A stretch of DNA of 64,000 nt from Prolixibacteraceae bacterium UBA1413. Lineage in GTDB: Bacteria > Bacteroidota > Bacteroidia > Bacteroidales > Prolixibacteraceae. Numbering within the stretch: position 1 is the first letter of the stretch; each line of letters opens with the position of its first letter. The DNA is taken from positions 62,001 to 126,000 of the forward strand of contig DBPT01000007.1 in NCBI GenBank assembly GCA_002304925.1, given 5' to 3'. Shown here in pieces: positions 1 to 8,363 of this stretch. The notes under the pieces are model-generated. The model searched no databases and was not told the DNA's origin. It saw only the letters and a list, made by a program, of their open reading frames with translations. A program made the translations under genes and the position numbers.

Positions 1-489
1 CGGGCAAGGGTCGATTCCACGGACATTCTTGATGGGTTTGGGTTGGGGGATAAAAGGGCCTTCCGGATGGTCAGCCACCGCCACCCCGACGGTGAATCCC
101 CTGCCATATTCAGGCTTCTGGCCGGAAGGAAAATAAAAGTAGTATTTTCCGTCCTTCTCAATGCAGTCGGGAGCCCACATGCTGTAAGATGTGGAGTCAA
201 CCCACGGAACTGTGTACTGGCTTAGGATAACACCATGGTCGGTCCATTCGGTCAGGTCGGAAGATGAAAAGACATGGTAGTCTTCCATACAAAACCAATT
301 ACTCCGTAATCCTTTTCCGGGAGGGGCCTGGATGTCATGCGAAGGATACACATACACCCTGCCGTTGAATACCCTGGCCGACGGATCAGCCGTAAACTGA
401 TCCCTGATGATGGGATTCTGCCCCTGCACGGTGATGGAAACTAACGTTGCCAAAACCATGAAAAGATAGTGAAAATGTAGTTTTTTCAT
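1..489 (-). CDS. GH43 family glycosidase, C-terminus beyond window
   Basis: This is the N-terminal 163 codons of a family 43 glycoside hydrolase; the gene runs off the left edge. A Sec signal peptide ends near residue 23 (TVQGQ). The five-bladed propeller then begins with the general-base motif TADPSA (Asp35). WAPDC lies at about 105-109 and GIDP, the likely pKa-modulating Asp160, at 158-161. The general-acid Glu would lie outside the window. GH43 enzymes are exo-acting beta-xylosidases or alpha-L-arabinofuranosidases, and several with this start pattern carry C-terminal carbohydrate-binding modules. It is the last visible gene of the xylan locus, 133 bases downstream of another GH43. The ATG at 489 directly precedes the signal peptide. 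Exact substrate cannot be set from this part. Confidence 0.88.
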   Translation of the reverse strand, partial: MKKLHFHYLFMVLATLVSITVQGQNPIIRDQFTADPSARVFNGRVYVYPSHDIQAPPGKGLRSNWFCMEDYHVFSSSDLTEWTDHGVILSQYTVPWVDSTSYSMWAPDCIEKDGKYYFYFPSGQKPEYGRGFTVGVAVADHPEGPFIPQPKPIKNVRGIDPCP

Positions 490-500
490 AAGCGTATATA

Positions 501-581
501 GTTGCATTATTAACTTGGTATCATTTGAATCTCCTTAAAACGTTGCATTGTAAACTCTGTATCATTTGAAGCTCCTTAAAG
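501..581. repeat. Tandem direct repeat carrying duplicated RBS and start codon
   Basis: Two imperfect copies of about 40 bases stand head to tail (501-541 and 542-581) between the two GH43 genes. Read on the minus strand each copy has TTTAAGGAG, then six bases, then ATGATAC. Each therefore looks like a complete translation start. The first ATG (565-563) opens a 14-codon frame whose TGA overlaps the second ATG (524-522), which opens a 4-codon frame. The real GH43 start lies 33 bases further on, at 489. Confidence 0.8.
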
Positions 582-622
582 CATTTTTTTAAGATCAGCA
601 AAATCCTCTTTTTTCAGGTAAT

Positions 623-2188
623 TCACCTCACTCCGGAAAACTCCCTGTCGTTCTGATACTGCATGTTGAACCAGTCAAAATCGGCATGGCCGCCCGTGTT
701 TTTGGTAGCATAGTTGAACAACCCGAAACGGTAACCCATGAAGTGGGGCATGGAATATTCCATATTCAGCCGGGTGCCGATGTTCTTCCACGATTTCCCG
801 TCGGGGCTGTAGTAGAACCTGGCGGTGTCGGTCCGTTCCGTGAAGTCGCATACGGCTTTCAGGAAAACGGTTTTTTTCTTCAGCGGAACACTCTCTTCTT
901 CGACGGGTTTGCCGGAACCGGCATTGACCATGACGAGGGTGGGCTTTCCCCGCACGATTTTAACTCCCACCTGGCCGAATTTTCGCTGCAACAGGGCGAG
1001 GCCTGCGAAATCACCCTCCTTCATGCCCCTGACATCGAGCCGGGTGGTCCCGGAGCAAACAGGGCCGAAGGTCCGCTGGGTCAAAGTATTCTTCGCCATG
1101 ACAAATGAGGTGTCTATCCGTCCGGTGGTGAGGCGCAGCCACCCTTTCCGCTGCTTTACCGACCAGAGGGCATTGTCGGGGTTGTGATTCCACTGCCAAA
1201 CCAGCGGCAATGCCCGGTCTTCTTTCTGGCGCGAAAAATTATCAGAGGCTACGATTCCCGGAATTACTCCTTTGTTACCGGGAAGGTCCAGTTTTTCAGG
1301 GACTTTCCCATCGACGCCGATGACCGGCCAGCCGTCTTCCCAGGTTACCGGAACAATATAGGGAATGCGGCCTACGGAGCCGTAATCGCGGAAAAGATAG
1401 GCAAACCACCGTCCGTCGGGGGTATCTGTCATTCCACCCTGGGCGATTCCCCTGTCGGCAAAAGCCATCCTTCCCTCGTAAGGACCAGTGATACGATCGG
1501 CACGATGAATCACTACGGTACGCATACCGCCCCGGGGCCACGTGATGTTGAAAAGGTAATACTTCCCGTTTACCTTGAAAAGCTGGCTCCCTTCGGCACC
1601 CAGACCGATGTTGGTGCCTGCCGGTGCACTGGCATTTTCAATCACCACATGGTCGGTTCCCTCTTTCACCCCCGACAAGTCCTCTTTCAGCTCCACCATC
1701 CTGAGCCTGCTCACCCCGTAAATCATCCACACTTTACCGTCATCATCGAAAAAGAGGGTGTGGTCATGGTAGGAGGGCTCAAAGGAGATGCTCTTCCAGG
1801 GCCCCTTTTCTATGTCACGGGTGGTGAAGATATAGGTTCTCCCTGTGGTCTGGGCAAAGGTGGAAACATAAAAGGTTCCCTCGTGGTACCGGATGCAACT
1901 GGCCCAGGAACCCCGGCCATAGGTGCTTTTCCCGTTGTCAAGGTTCATGGCATCCACTTCGCCGAGCCGGTCATAGGCATAATTCACCAATTCCCAGTTC
2001 ACCAGATCGTAGGATTTCATGATGGGTACGCCCGGGCTCATGTGCATGGTGGTGCTGCTCATGTAATAGGTATCCCCCACGCGGATCATCGACGCATCGG
2101 GCACATCGGCAAAAATGACCGGATTTTGTGCTTCTGTGCCGGTGAAGAGGAACATTGCGATAAGAATGGTTACAAAGGATGATTTCAT
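623..2188 (-). CDS. GH43 beta-xylosidase / alpha-L-arabinofuranosidase with C-terminal beta-sandwich
   Basis: A secreted family 43 glycosidase of 521 residues. Residues 1-20 form a Sec signal peptide (ends GTEAQ). The propeller carries all three expected carboxylates: base Asp31 in VPDAS, pKa-modulator Asp142 in YHDHTLF, and acid Glu199 in LGAEGSQ. From about residue 320 to the end lies a concanavalin-like beta-sandwich of the kind found after the propeller in two-domain GH43 xylosidases. The layout resembles the subfamily-12 type of Bacteroidota, known to act on xylo- or arabinoxylo-oligosaccharides. It sits 13 bases after the GH10 xylanase and is clearly co-transcribed with it. I infer it releases xylose or arabinose from oligosaccharides. 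The split between xylosidase and arabinofuranosidase activity is open. Confidence 0.92.
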   Translation of the reverse strand: MKSSFVTILIAMFLFTGTEAQNPVIFADVPDASMIRVGDTYYMSSTTMHMSPGVPIMKSYDLVNWELVNYAYDRLGEVDAMNLDNGKSTYGRGSWASCIRYHEGTFYVSTFAQTTGRTYIFTTRDIEKGPWKSISFEPSYHDHTLFFDDDGKVWMIYGVSRLRMVELKEDLSGVKEGTDHVVIENASAPAGTNIGLGAEGSQLFKVNGKYYLFNITWPRGGMRTVVIHRADRITGPYEGRMAFADRGIAQGGMTDTPDGRWFAYLFRDYGSVGRIPYIVPVTWEDGWPVIGVDGKVPEKLDLPGNKGVIPGIVASDNFSRQKEDRALPLVWQWNHNPDNALWSVKQRKGWLRLTTGRIDTSFVMAKNTLTQRTFGPVCSGTTRLDVRGMKEGDFAGLALLQRKFGQVGVKIVRGKPTLVMVNAGSGKPVEEESVPLKKKTVFLKAVCDFTERTDTARFYYSPDGKSWKNIGTRLNMEYSMPHFMGYRFGLFNYATKNTGGHADFDWFNMQYQNDREFSGVR

Positions 2189-2201
2189 CTTGTTGAGTTT
2201 T

Positions 2202-4136
2202 TTATTTCAGTACCAACATTTTCCGGCTCAAAAGGGTGCTGCCCGCCGTCAGCCGGTAGTAATAGATGCCGCTTTCAATCTTCCTGTCGCTGTGATTCCT
2301 GACAATCCAGGGGATGGAATAGTGCCCGGAGTTCAATGTTTCGTCGACCAGGGTGATCACCTCCCTGCCCAGGTTGTCAAAAATCGTGAGGGTGACTTTC
2401 TGGGGTTGGGAAAGGGTGAAGCGGATTTCGGTGGCTGTACTTACCGGATTTGGATAATTCTGTTCAAGAGATACGGCCGGAGGATTTCCCGGAATCCCTG
2501 CGTCAATGCCGGTTGCCCGGTAGACATAATCGGCCAGCCAGGTCATCGCCGGGCGCCATGCCCCGTTTTTCAGCACCAGGTAACAGGTAGGCTGCCACAT
2601 CTCCCCTTCACGATATCCCCAGAGGGTAATCCCTTTCACTGCGGGATGGTCCCATAAGACGGGGAAAATCTTCTGGTAAAGTTGTAATTGCTGGTTGTCG
2701 TCGGGAGTGCCTTCATCTCTCAGGTTCCCCAGATCCATCTCCGAAATATATACCGGCAATCCGGAGGCAGCCAGCCGGTCAAGGTTGTTCTTCAACGTGG
2801 TCGTGCTTGCATTTTCCAGTTCGAAACGGTGCCCCTGAACTCCGATGCCGTCAATGAGTCCCCTGGCCTTCAGTAGGTTGATAATAGTCAGGTAAGTGGT
2901 TGTGGCACTGTTGTCATTGATGATCCCATAGTCATTCAGCAGTAATTTTGCCTGCGGAATATATTTCCGGGCCAGTTCAAAGGATTTGATGACCCAGTCC
3001 CATCCGGTGGTTCCATTGCCTCCCAATGCTTTTTTGTAATTGGCCCTGTTGTTGCCTCCATCGGGAGGATTGTGGTTAACCAGCGGCTCATTAACAACAT
3101 CGATCATGTCCATTTCAGGATATCTCTTCCCGACCATCCTGATCCAGGTTTCGATGTATTTCAGCTGAGTGGCTGAATCGAGGGAGGAAATCCAGGAGGG
3201 TTGCTGACTCCCCCAGATGAGGGTGTGGTTTTTGAAAATAAGCTGATGCTGTTTTGCGTAGTTATAGATGTTGTCAAGTCCGGCCCAGTTCCACCTGGCA
3301 GAGTCGGAAGTTCCGGCGACAGATCCCCATTTTCCTTCATTTCCAGGGGTGATCTGGTTCCAGTAGTTGGCGAAAATCTTATCGCTGGCCATCACATTTC
3401 CAAGGAATTTCGCGGATCCCTGTGCCAGGGGGGGACCGGGATAAGGCTCGGGAGTCTCCGGCCGGGTGGTCAACCCCGGAAGACCCTTGTCAAGCGTTTC
3501 CACCGTGTAGAAAAGGTCGGCCTTTCCAAAGGCCAGCTTGTCGATAGCCAGTCCGTCCTCGCGGGTGGCGATCTGAAAAGTTTGGATGAGATTTCCGGCA
3601 CCGACATAAAAGGTGGTTTTGGCAGATGCCGCAGGAAAGAAGTTCAGGGAGATGTTCACCCATTTCCATACCTGGGAACCTGCAACACCCATTTCCTCCA
3701 CCAAATCCGACGAGGAGGAAAATCCGGCACTGGCAAGGCCGTTGATAAATACCCAGTCACTCCCTTCAGAGAGCCCTTTCTTTCCAAAACCCCGGGCGGC
3801 AAAAAAGCTGTCGTCATCATACGCTCCGGCACCCACGCGCATGCGGACAAACAGCTGGTAATAGCCGGTGTCCCTGAAGATGATTTCACAGGTGATCAGC
3901 CGGGTGGAGTCACCAGGGGAGGACTGTCCCGTAAAGTTGGTTTTTGCGGTGATATATCCGATGTTGCCCTCCTGCCCGATGGAAATGCCGCTGCCGGCCG
4001 TCCCCGATTCCGCTTCAAAAACCACAGGGGTATGATCGCTACCGTCGGCACCATTTGCAGCCATGACAACAAACACAATAAAAAACAGGCCGGCAAAAAT
4101 CAAAAGGCCCCGGGAAAAGGGTAGTTCCGGTTTCAT
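2202..4136 (-). CDS. GH10 endo-beta-1,4-xylanase with N-terminal accessory domain and T9SS tail
   Basis: Endo-xylanase of 644 residues. A hydrophobic signal segment covers about residues 10-30. A beta-rich domain of about 165 residues follows, opening VVFEAESG, probably carbohydrate-binding. The GH10 barrel then runs from about 225 to 540. Glu350 in DVVNEP is the acid/base and Glu466 in YISEMDL the nucleophile; both match the family. The last 90 residues, opening LEQNYPNP and ending in a YYYRLTAG-type strand, form a type A T9SS sorting domain, so the enzyme is probably carried to the cell surface by that system. The ATG at 4136 is preferred to the in-frame TTG two codons upstream. It lies between the double esterase and a GH43 in the xylan operon. 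Confidence 0.95.
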   Translation of the reverse strand: MKPELPFSRGLLIFAGLFFIVFVVMAANGADGSDHTPVVFEAESGTAGSGISIGQEGNIGYITAKTNFTGQSSPGDSTRLITCEIIFRDTGYYQLFVRMRVGAGAYDDDSFFAARGFGKKGLSEGSDWVFINGLASAGFSSSSDLVEEMGVAGSQVWKWVNISLNFFPAASAKTTFYVGAGNLIQTFQIATREDGLAIDKLAFGKADLFYTVETLDKGLPGLTTRPETPEPYPGPPLAQGSAKFLGNVMASDKIFANYWNQITPGNEGKWGSVAGTSDSARWNWAGLDNIYNYAKQHQLIFKNHTLIWGSQQPSWISSLDSATQLKYIETWIRMVGKRYPEMDMIDVVNEPLVNHNPPDGGNNRANYKKALGGNGTTGWDWVIKSFELARKYIPQAKLLLNDYGIINDNSATTTYLTIINLLKARGLIDGIGVQGHRFELENASTTTLKNNLDRLAASGLPVYISEMDLGNLRDEGTPDDNQQLQLYQKIFPVLWDHPAVKGITLWGYREGEMWQPTCYLVLKNGAWRPAMTWLADYVYRATGIDAGIPGNPPAVSLEQNYPNPVSTATEIRFTLSQPQKVTLTIFDNLGREVITLVDETLNSGHYSIPWIVRNHSDRKIESGIYYYRLTAGSTLLSRKMLVLK

Positions 4137-4201
4137 AGTCAACTCTTTAAATTATATTCCTGTATTTTCCCCGAAAGAAAACAGCAAAAAAGAGGAAAAG
4201 G

Positions 4202-6178
4202 TCATTTAAAGATTCGCGGGGCGAATTCTTTCAGACTTCTTCGCCAGGTGAGCCATTCATGGGCGGTTCCCTCTGACTCATAGTACACAATGTTATTAAT
4301 GCCATGTTCCCTGAGGGCGTCAACGGCTTCTTTTGGAGTGCCTTCTTCGGTACCCGTACTGATGAATAACAGGTTCATCTTTTCATTAAATGCTGCGGCA
4401 TCCTTGAAAACCCCGTTAAATGCCGTTTCCACCATACTTTTCATATCGGGCTGCGTATTGCCACCACCCATTCTCATGCCCATGAAAAAACCGGAGAAGG
4501 TTCCCATCCATGCAAATTTGTCCATATTGGCAAAGACCGTCATTGTGGTTTGCATGCCACCCCTTGAGAGGCCTGCCATGGCTCTTTTCTGCCTGTTGTC
4601 AATGGTGCGGAAGGTCTTATCGATGAAGGGAATCAGGTCATTCATAAAGATCTTTGTAATATCTCCGGAAGCCTGCCGGACATCGGGATTGGTCTGGATA
4701 TCACCGCTGGGCATCACAACGATCATGGGTACTGCTTTGCCCGAAGCGATGAGGCCATCCATGATGTTGGCCATGTGTCCCTGCACCGACCAGCCATCTT
4801 CATTTTCTCCCCAGCCATGGACCAAATAAAGGACCGGATATTTCTTCCGGGGTTTCTTTTCGTATTCCGCGGGGACGTAGACATTTATATGACGCTCCAT
4901 GCCGTTGATTTCAGACCAGTAATAGATGGAGCGTACTTGTCCGTGAGGTATGTTTTTGTCAAACCGGTAATAATCTCCCTCAGGGCCTTCCGGAATTTCA
5001 ATTCCCGAATTTTCCCAGTTGCTTCCGAAGTAGGCTTTGCTCCCCCGGTCCATCACCGCCACACCGTCGATCAGGATGGAATAGTAATGGAATCCTACCA
5101 CCTGCGGATCGGAAGTGCAACTCCAAACCCCTTTGTCATCTTTGGTCATGTCGTATTTTTTCCCGCCCAGGTCAAGTTGCACCTTTTGGGCTTCAGGGGC
5201 GGTCACCCTGACAATGGCTTCCCTGGTCTCCTGATTTATAGCGGGGTACTGTGAGATGAAGGTATTGGTGGAGGCGGGTTTAAATCCTTCGGGAAGGGGT
5301 TCCGGCCGCTGTCCGCGCATCATCGCGCCCGGCATTCTCGCCGGTTTAAAAACCATTCTTGAGAAATGGTACAAACTTTCCTTCCAGACTTTAAAATCAT
5401 GGCCGCCTCCGGGGATGACATGGTAGATGTGTTGCACCTGATGGGTGATCAGATAGTCGTGCGTCCTTTTGCTGAAGGAGATCAATCCGTCTTTATCACC
5501 GCAGGAGATAAACAGAAGTCGTAGCTGTTCTTTTGTTTTCGCCGGATCAGGCACCAGTTGCTCCGGCATTTTTGTGTTGGGGGCCGAAGAAAAGCCTCCC
5601 ACCCAGGCAAATCTGTCCTGGTTGCCCAGACCGAAGTTTAGCGATTGTCCGCCTCCCATCGACAAGCCCGCAATGGCGCGGTGTTCACGGTCGGTGAATA
5701 CCGGAAAGGTCTTTTCTATGAAAGGGATCAGGTCATTCAACAGATCCTGTTCAAAGGTGGCGAATGCCTGTACCTTGTCAGGAGCCATTATGTTGCCGCC
5801 GGCACGGTCATCTTTCATGGCGCGGCCGTTGGGCATTACCACGATCATGGGTTCCGCCGCATTGCCGTCGTACAGGTTGTCGAGGATAACCTGCGGATTG
5901 CCTCCGTTCAACCACTCTTTTTCGTCGCCGCCAATGCCGTGAAGCAGGTATAATACCGGGTACTTCTTCTCCTGTGAAAAGCCGGGAGGCGTATATACCA
6001 AAGCCTTTCTCACGGTTCCTACGGTTGCTGAAGAATAGCTGACAGTGTCAATGCTGCCCCGCGAAATCCCGGGTCGCTCCGTATCAAAGCCTTCGGGAGC
6101 CGGCGGGAGAATACTCTGGGCCATACCCGGAAGGGAAAAAACCATAAATATTAATGCTGCTAAAAATGTAGGCTTCAT
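4202..6178 (-). CDS. Double CE1 esterase (feruloyl / acetyl-xylan esterase type)
   Basis: One 658-residue secreted polypeptide holds two complete alpha/beta-hydrolase esterase domains. The first (about 40-280) has nucleophile Ser173 in GLSMGG and His in GGGHDF. The second (about 400-655) has Ser538 in GLSRGG and His in TAHEW. Between them lies a beta-sandwich linker (about 300-395) of CBM48/E-set type. Signal peptide ends near residue 20 (PGMAQ). Multidomain CE1 enzymes with this CE1-CBM48-CE1 layout are known from xylan loci of Bacteroidota, where one half removes ferulate and the other acetate. The local context (GH10, GH43, SusCD) supports the same role. Which half does which is not readable from motifs. 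It has 220 bases of leader separate from susD. Confidence 0.92.
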   Translation of the reverse strand: MKPTFLAALIFMVFSLPGMAQSILPPAPEGFDTERPGISRGSIDTVSYSSATVGTVRKALVYTPPGFSQEKKYPVLYLLHGIGGDEKEWLNGGNPQVILDNLYDGNAAEPMIVVMPNGRAMKDDRAGGNIMAPDKVQAFATFEQDLLNDLIPFIEKTFPVFTDREHRAIAGLSMGGGQSLNFGLGNQDRFAWVGGFSSAPNTKMPEQLVPDPAKTKEQLRLLFISCGDKDGLISFSKRTHDYLITHQVQHIYHVIPGGGHDFKVWKESLYHFSRMVFKPARMPGAMMRGQRPEPLPEGFKPASTNTFISQYPAINQETREAIVRVTAPEAQKVQLDLGGKKYDMTKDDKGVWSCTSDPQVVGFHYYSILIDGVAVMDRGSKAYFGSNWENSGIEIPEGPEGDYYRFDKNIPHGQVRSIYYWSEINGMERHINVYVPAEYEKKPRKKYPVLYLVHGWGENEDGWSVQGHMANIMDGLIASGKAVPMIVVMPSGDIQTNPDVRQASGDITKIFMNDLIPFIDKTFRTIDNRQKRAMAGLSRGGMQTTMTVFANMDKFAWMGTFSGFFMGMRMGGGNTQPDMKSMVETAFNGVFKDAAAFNEKMNLLFISTGTEEGTPKEAVDALREHGINNIVYYESEGTAHEWLTWRRSLKEFAPRIFK

Positions 6179-6305
6179 ATCACTTATTTTATTTACTTGT
6201 AATTAATTAAAGCCTAAAAATAGGAATTCTCTCTTAACTGGGCTTGCACTTTAAGATAAAAGAATTAAGAAAATGAATTTTATCGGCCGTATTGGACGGC
6301 AGAAG

Positions 6306-6341
6306 ATAAAAAAAAGCGCCACTTTTCCGGAGTGGCGCTTT
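6306..6341 (-). terminator. Intrinsic terminator after susD
   Basis: An 11-bp perfect stem (6313-6323 with 6331-6341, loop of 7) is followed on the minus strand by a run of T from the A-tract at 6308-6315. It lies downstream of susD and upstream of the double esterase, so it should end or reduce transcription within the xylan locus and favour SusCD over the enzymes. Confidence 0.85.
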
Positions 6342-6398
6342 GCTAAGAGTTATTGGTATGGTCTCATCCATCATCCTGTAAGATGATGATCCGTCGGT

Positions 6399-8351
6399 CT
6401 AATTATACCCGGGATTCTGATAGGCGTCCTTTTCATCGTCTGTCATTTCCATCCCATCGATCTGTCCTTGGGGGATGGGTCTCAGATAGTGGTAGGGCTG
6501 AATATTACGGTTGACTACAACCGGAGTATGATCTCCCTTGGCGCTGGATGCAATTTTATAAGAAGACGCCAATTCATTCCATTTCTGGGTGCGCACCAGA
6601 TCGAACCAGCGGAAACCTTCGCCGTAATATTCCCTTGACATTTCCGCCAGCAGGTAGTTGATATCGATGTTGGCGGGGGTGGCGGCTTTCATGGCTTCGC
6701 TGTTGTCGGTGGTTTTGACCACATTATTGTAGCGGTCAAACGACCATTTTCCGGCACGTGCCCTGATCACGTTGATCAGTTCTCGGGCGTTCTTTCCCGG
6801 TTTGGTCGTAGCTCCCTTGATGGCGGCCTCGGCTGCCACAAAGTAAAATTCCGAGAATTTGGCAATGTTGAAAGGACGGGTGATGCCCGCATTGGGTTGT
6901 CCAAGTCCGCCGGCGTTGTCGGTGCGGTAGGTGCTTAACTTCCAGGTTCCCGGATAGACTACGCGGCTGAGACCGCTTACTGCTATGACATAATCGGCTC
7001 TCCCGGGCAGAGTTCCTGCGCCGACATTACTGTTCCCCGGACCACTGGGGTAGGTGATCGGCGTTGACGGATCAACAGGCAGGAAGGAGAGGATGGGATC
7101 GCCGGGATAGACCTTCATCCCGTTGGCTCCGTAATAAAACTCGGTTTTGTCCCCTCCTTTAGGCCAGTTACCCCGGTAAACCATGGTGAAGGTAGCGTCG
7201 AACCGCGAATCATTCTCTTTATCGGCAAACGTGTTTTGGAATACGTTGAGGGTGGGGGCCATACGGGTCCACGGACGTCCTAGATCCTGTGAAGCTTCAC
7301 GCAGGACACTGGCTGCCCCTCCGGATCCGTCGGGATTTCTACCACTTCTGATTTCAGTATAATTCCATGTCATCATCCAGCAGGCAAAATTATCCGCTCC
7401 GCCGCCACTGCCGTAAGTCAGGCTTGCACCATTGTATTTTTCGCTGGCTTCTGTATGATCAGCGTAAAGCATCATCTCCTTGTTCCTTTCATTGCCTCCC
7501 TTGTGCAACTCATAGAAAGTATCCATCAACCCGTAAGGACCCGGATTGTCGATGGCCGTGGTGGCGATGTCATAGGCCTGCTGGAAATACCAGGAGGCAT
7601 CTTTCCCGTCGGGATCTTTCCTGTCGGCGGCGGGATAGGTGGGGATGTTGTTGGGATTCTGGAGCCACCAGCCATAGGTAAGGTAAGCCTTGGCAAGAAA
7701 GAGGCGGGCAACATTTTTGGTTGCTGTGCCCGTTAAGCGACTGGTTTCAGGTAAATCCTTCACTGCTTGTAAAAGGTCCGGGAATATGCCTTTGGTATAA
7801 ACCTCGGGCACGGTATTCCGGACCGATGTCCTCACCGGAGCCGTGTTGAATTTCAGTTCCCCGGCACCCAGGTCCAGGGGTACCCCGCCGTAGGTCTGTA
7901 CCAGCATAAAATAGCTGAATCCACGGAAGAAGAGGGCTTCAGCAATTAGGGAAGCATCGAGACCGACCGCAGTGGCATTTTCAATGATGCCCGAAGCGGT
8001 GTTGATCGCAGGGAACATATTGTCCCACAAAGTCCCTGTACCCCCGGTGGCACTGGAAGTTATATTTCCCTGGCCGCTGATGTCCATTACTTTGAAATTG
8101 CCATCCGCACTCTGGGCATAGGTGGCTTCATCGGTACCGGTAATGCCTGAGTTGTAGTAGTATGCATTTCCGTATATATAACGTAAATTGGCATAAAGTG
8201 AAGTCAGACCGCCATTAACACCTTGGCTGGTCTTGAAAAATCCGGGTTCAAAAATACTGCGTGGCTGTTCATCCAGAATATCTGAACAGGCAACCAGGAA
8301 CAACGTTAACAGGGCTGTTCCCATTATAGATTTTAAATTCATACGTTTCAT
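6399..8351 (-). CDS. SusD-like glycan-binding lipoprotein
   Basis: Outer-membrane lipoprotein of 650 residues. The signal peptide ends in a lipobox with Cys22 (FLVACSD). The RagB/SusD fold is recognisable from the early tetratricopeptide-like helices (ALFFRGFSYFMLVQ), the C-terminal helical part with AREYYGEGFRWFDL-type sequence, and the closing NPGYN. SusD proteins sit on top of the TonB-dependent SusC pore, bind oligosaccharide and pass it inwards. The gene starts 12 bases after the adjacent susC and is followed by a strong terminator. The enzymes downstream point to xylan-derived oligosaccharides as ligand. Confidence 0.95.
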   Translation of the reverse strand: MKRMNLKSIMGTALLTLFLVACSDILDEQPRSIFEPGFFKTSQGVNGGLTSLYANLRYIYGNAYYYNSGITGTDEATYAQSADGNFKVMDISGQGNITSSATGGTGTLWDNMFPAINTASGIIENATAVGLDASLIAEALFFRGFSYFMLVQTYGGVPLDLGAGELKFNTAPVRTSVRNTVPEVYTKGIFPDLLQAVKDLPETSRLTGTATKNVARLFLAKAYLTYGWWLQNPNNIPTYPAADRKDPDGKDASWYFQQAYDIATTAIDNPGPYGLMDTFYELHKGGNERNKEMMLYADHTEASEKYNGASLTYGSGGGADNFACWMMTWNYTEIRSGRNPDGSGGAASVLREASQDLGRPWTRMAPTLNVFQNTFADKENDSRFDATFTMVYRGNWPKGGDKTEFYYGANGMKVYPGDPILSFLPVDPSTPITYPSGPGNSNVGAGTLPGRADYVIAVSGLSRVVYPGTWKLSTYRTDNAGGLGQPNAGITRPFNIAKFSEFYFVAAEAAIKGATTKPGKNARELINVIRARAGKWSFDRYNNVVKTTDNSEAMKAATPANIDINYLLAEMSREYYGEGFRWFDLVRTQKWNELASSYKIASSAKGDHTPVVVNRNIQPYHYLRPIPQGQIDGMEMTDDEKDAYQNPGYN

Positions 8352-8363
8352 AATTTTCCTGAT

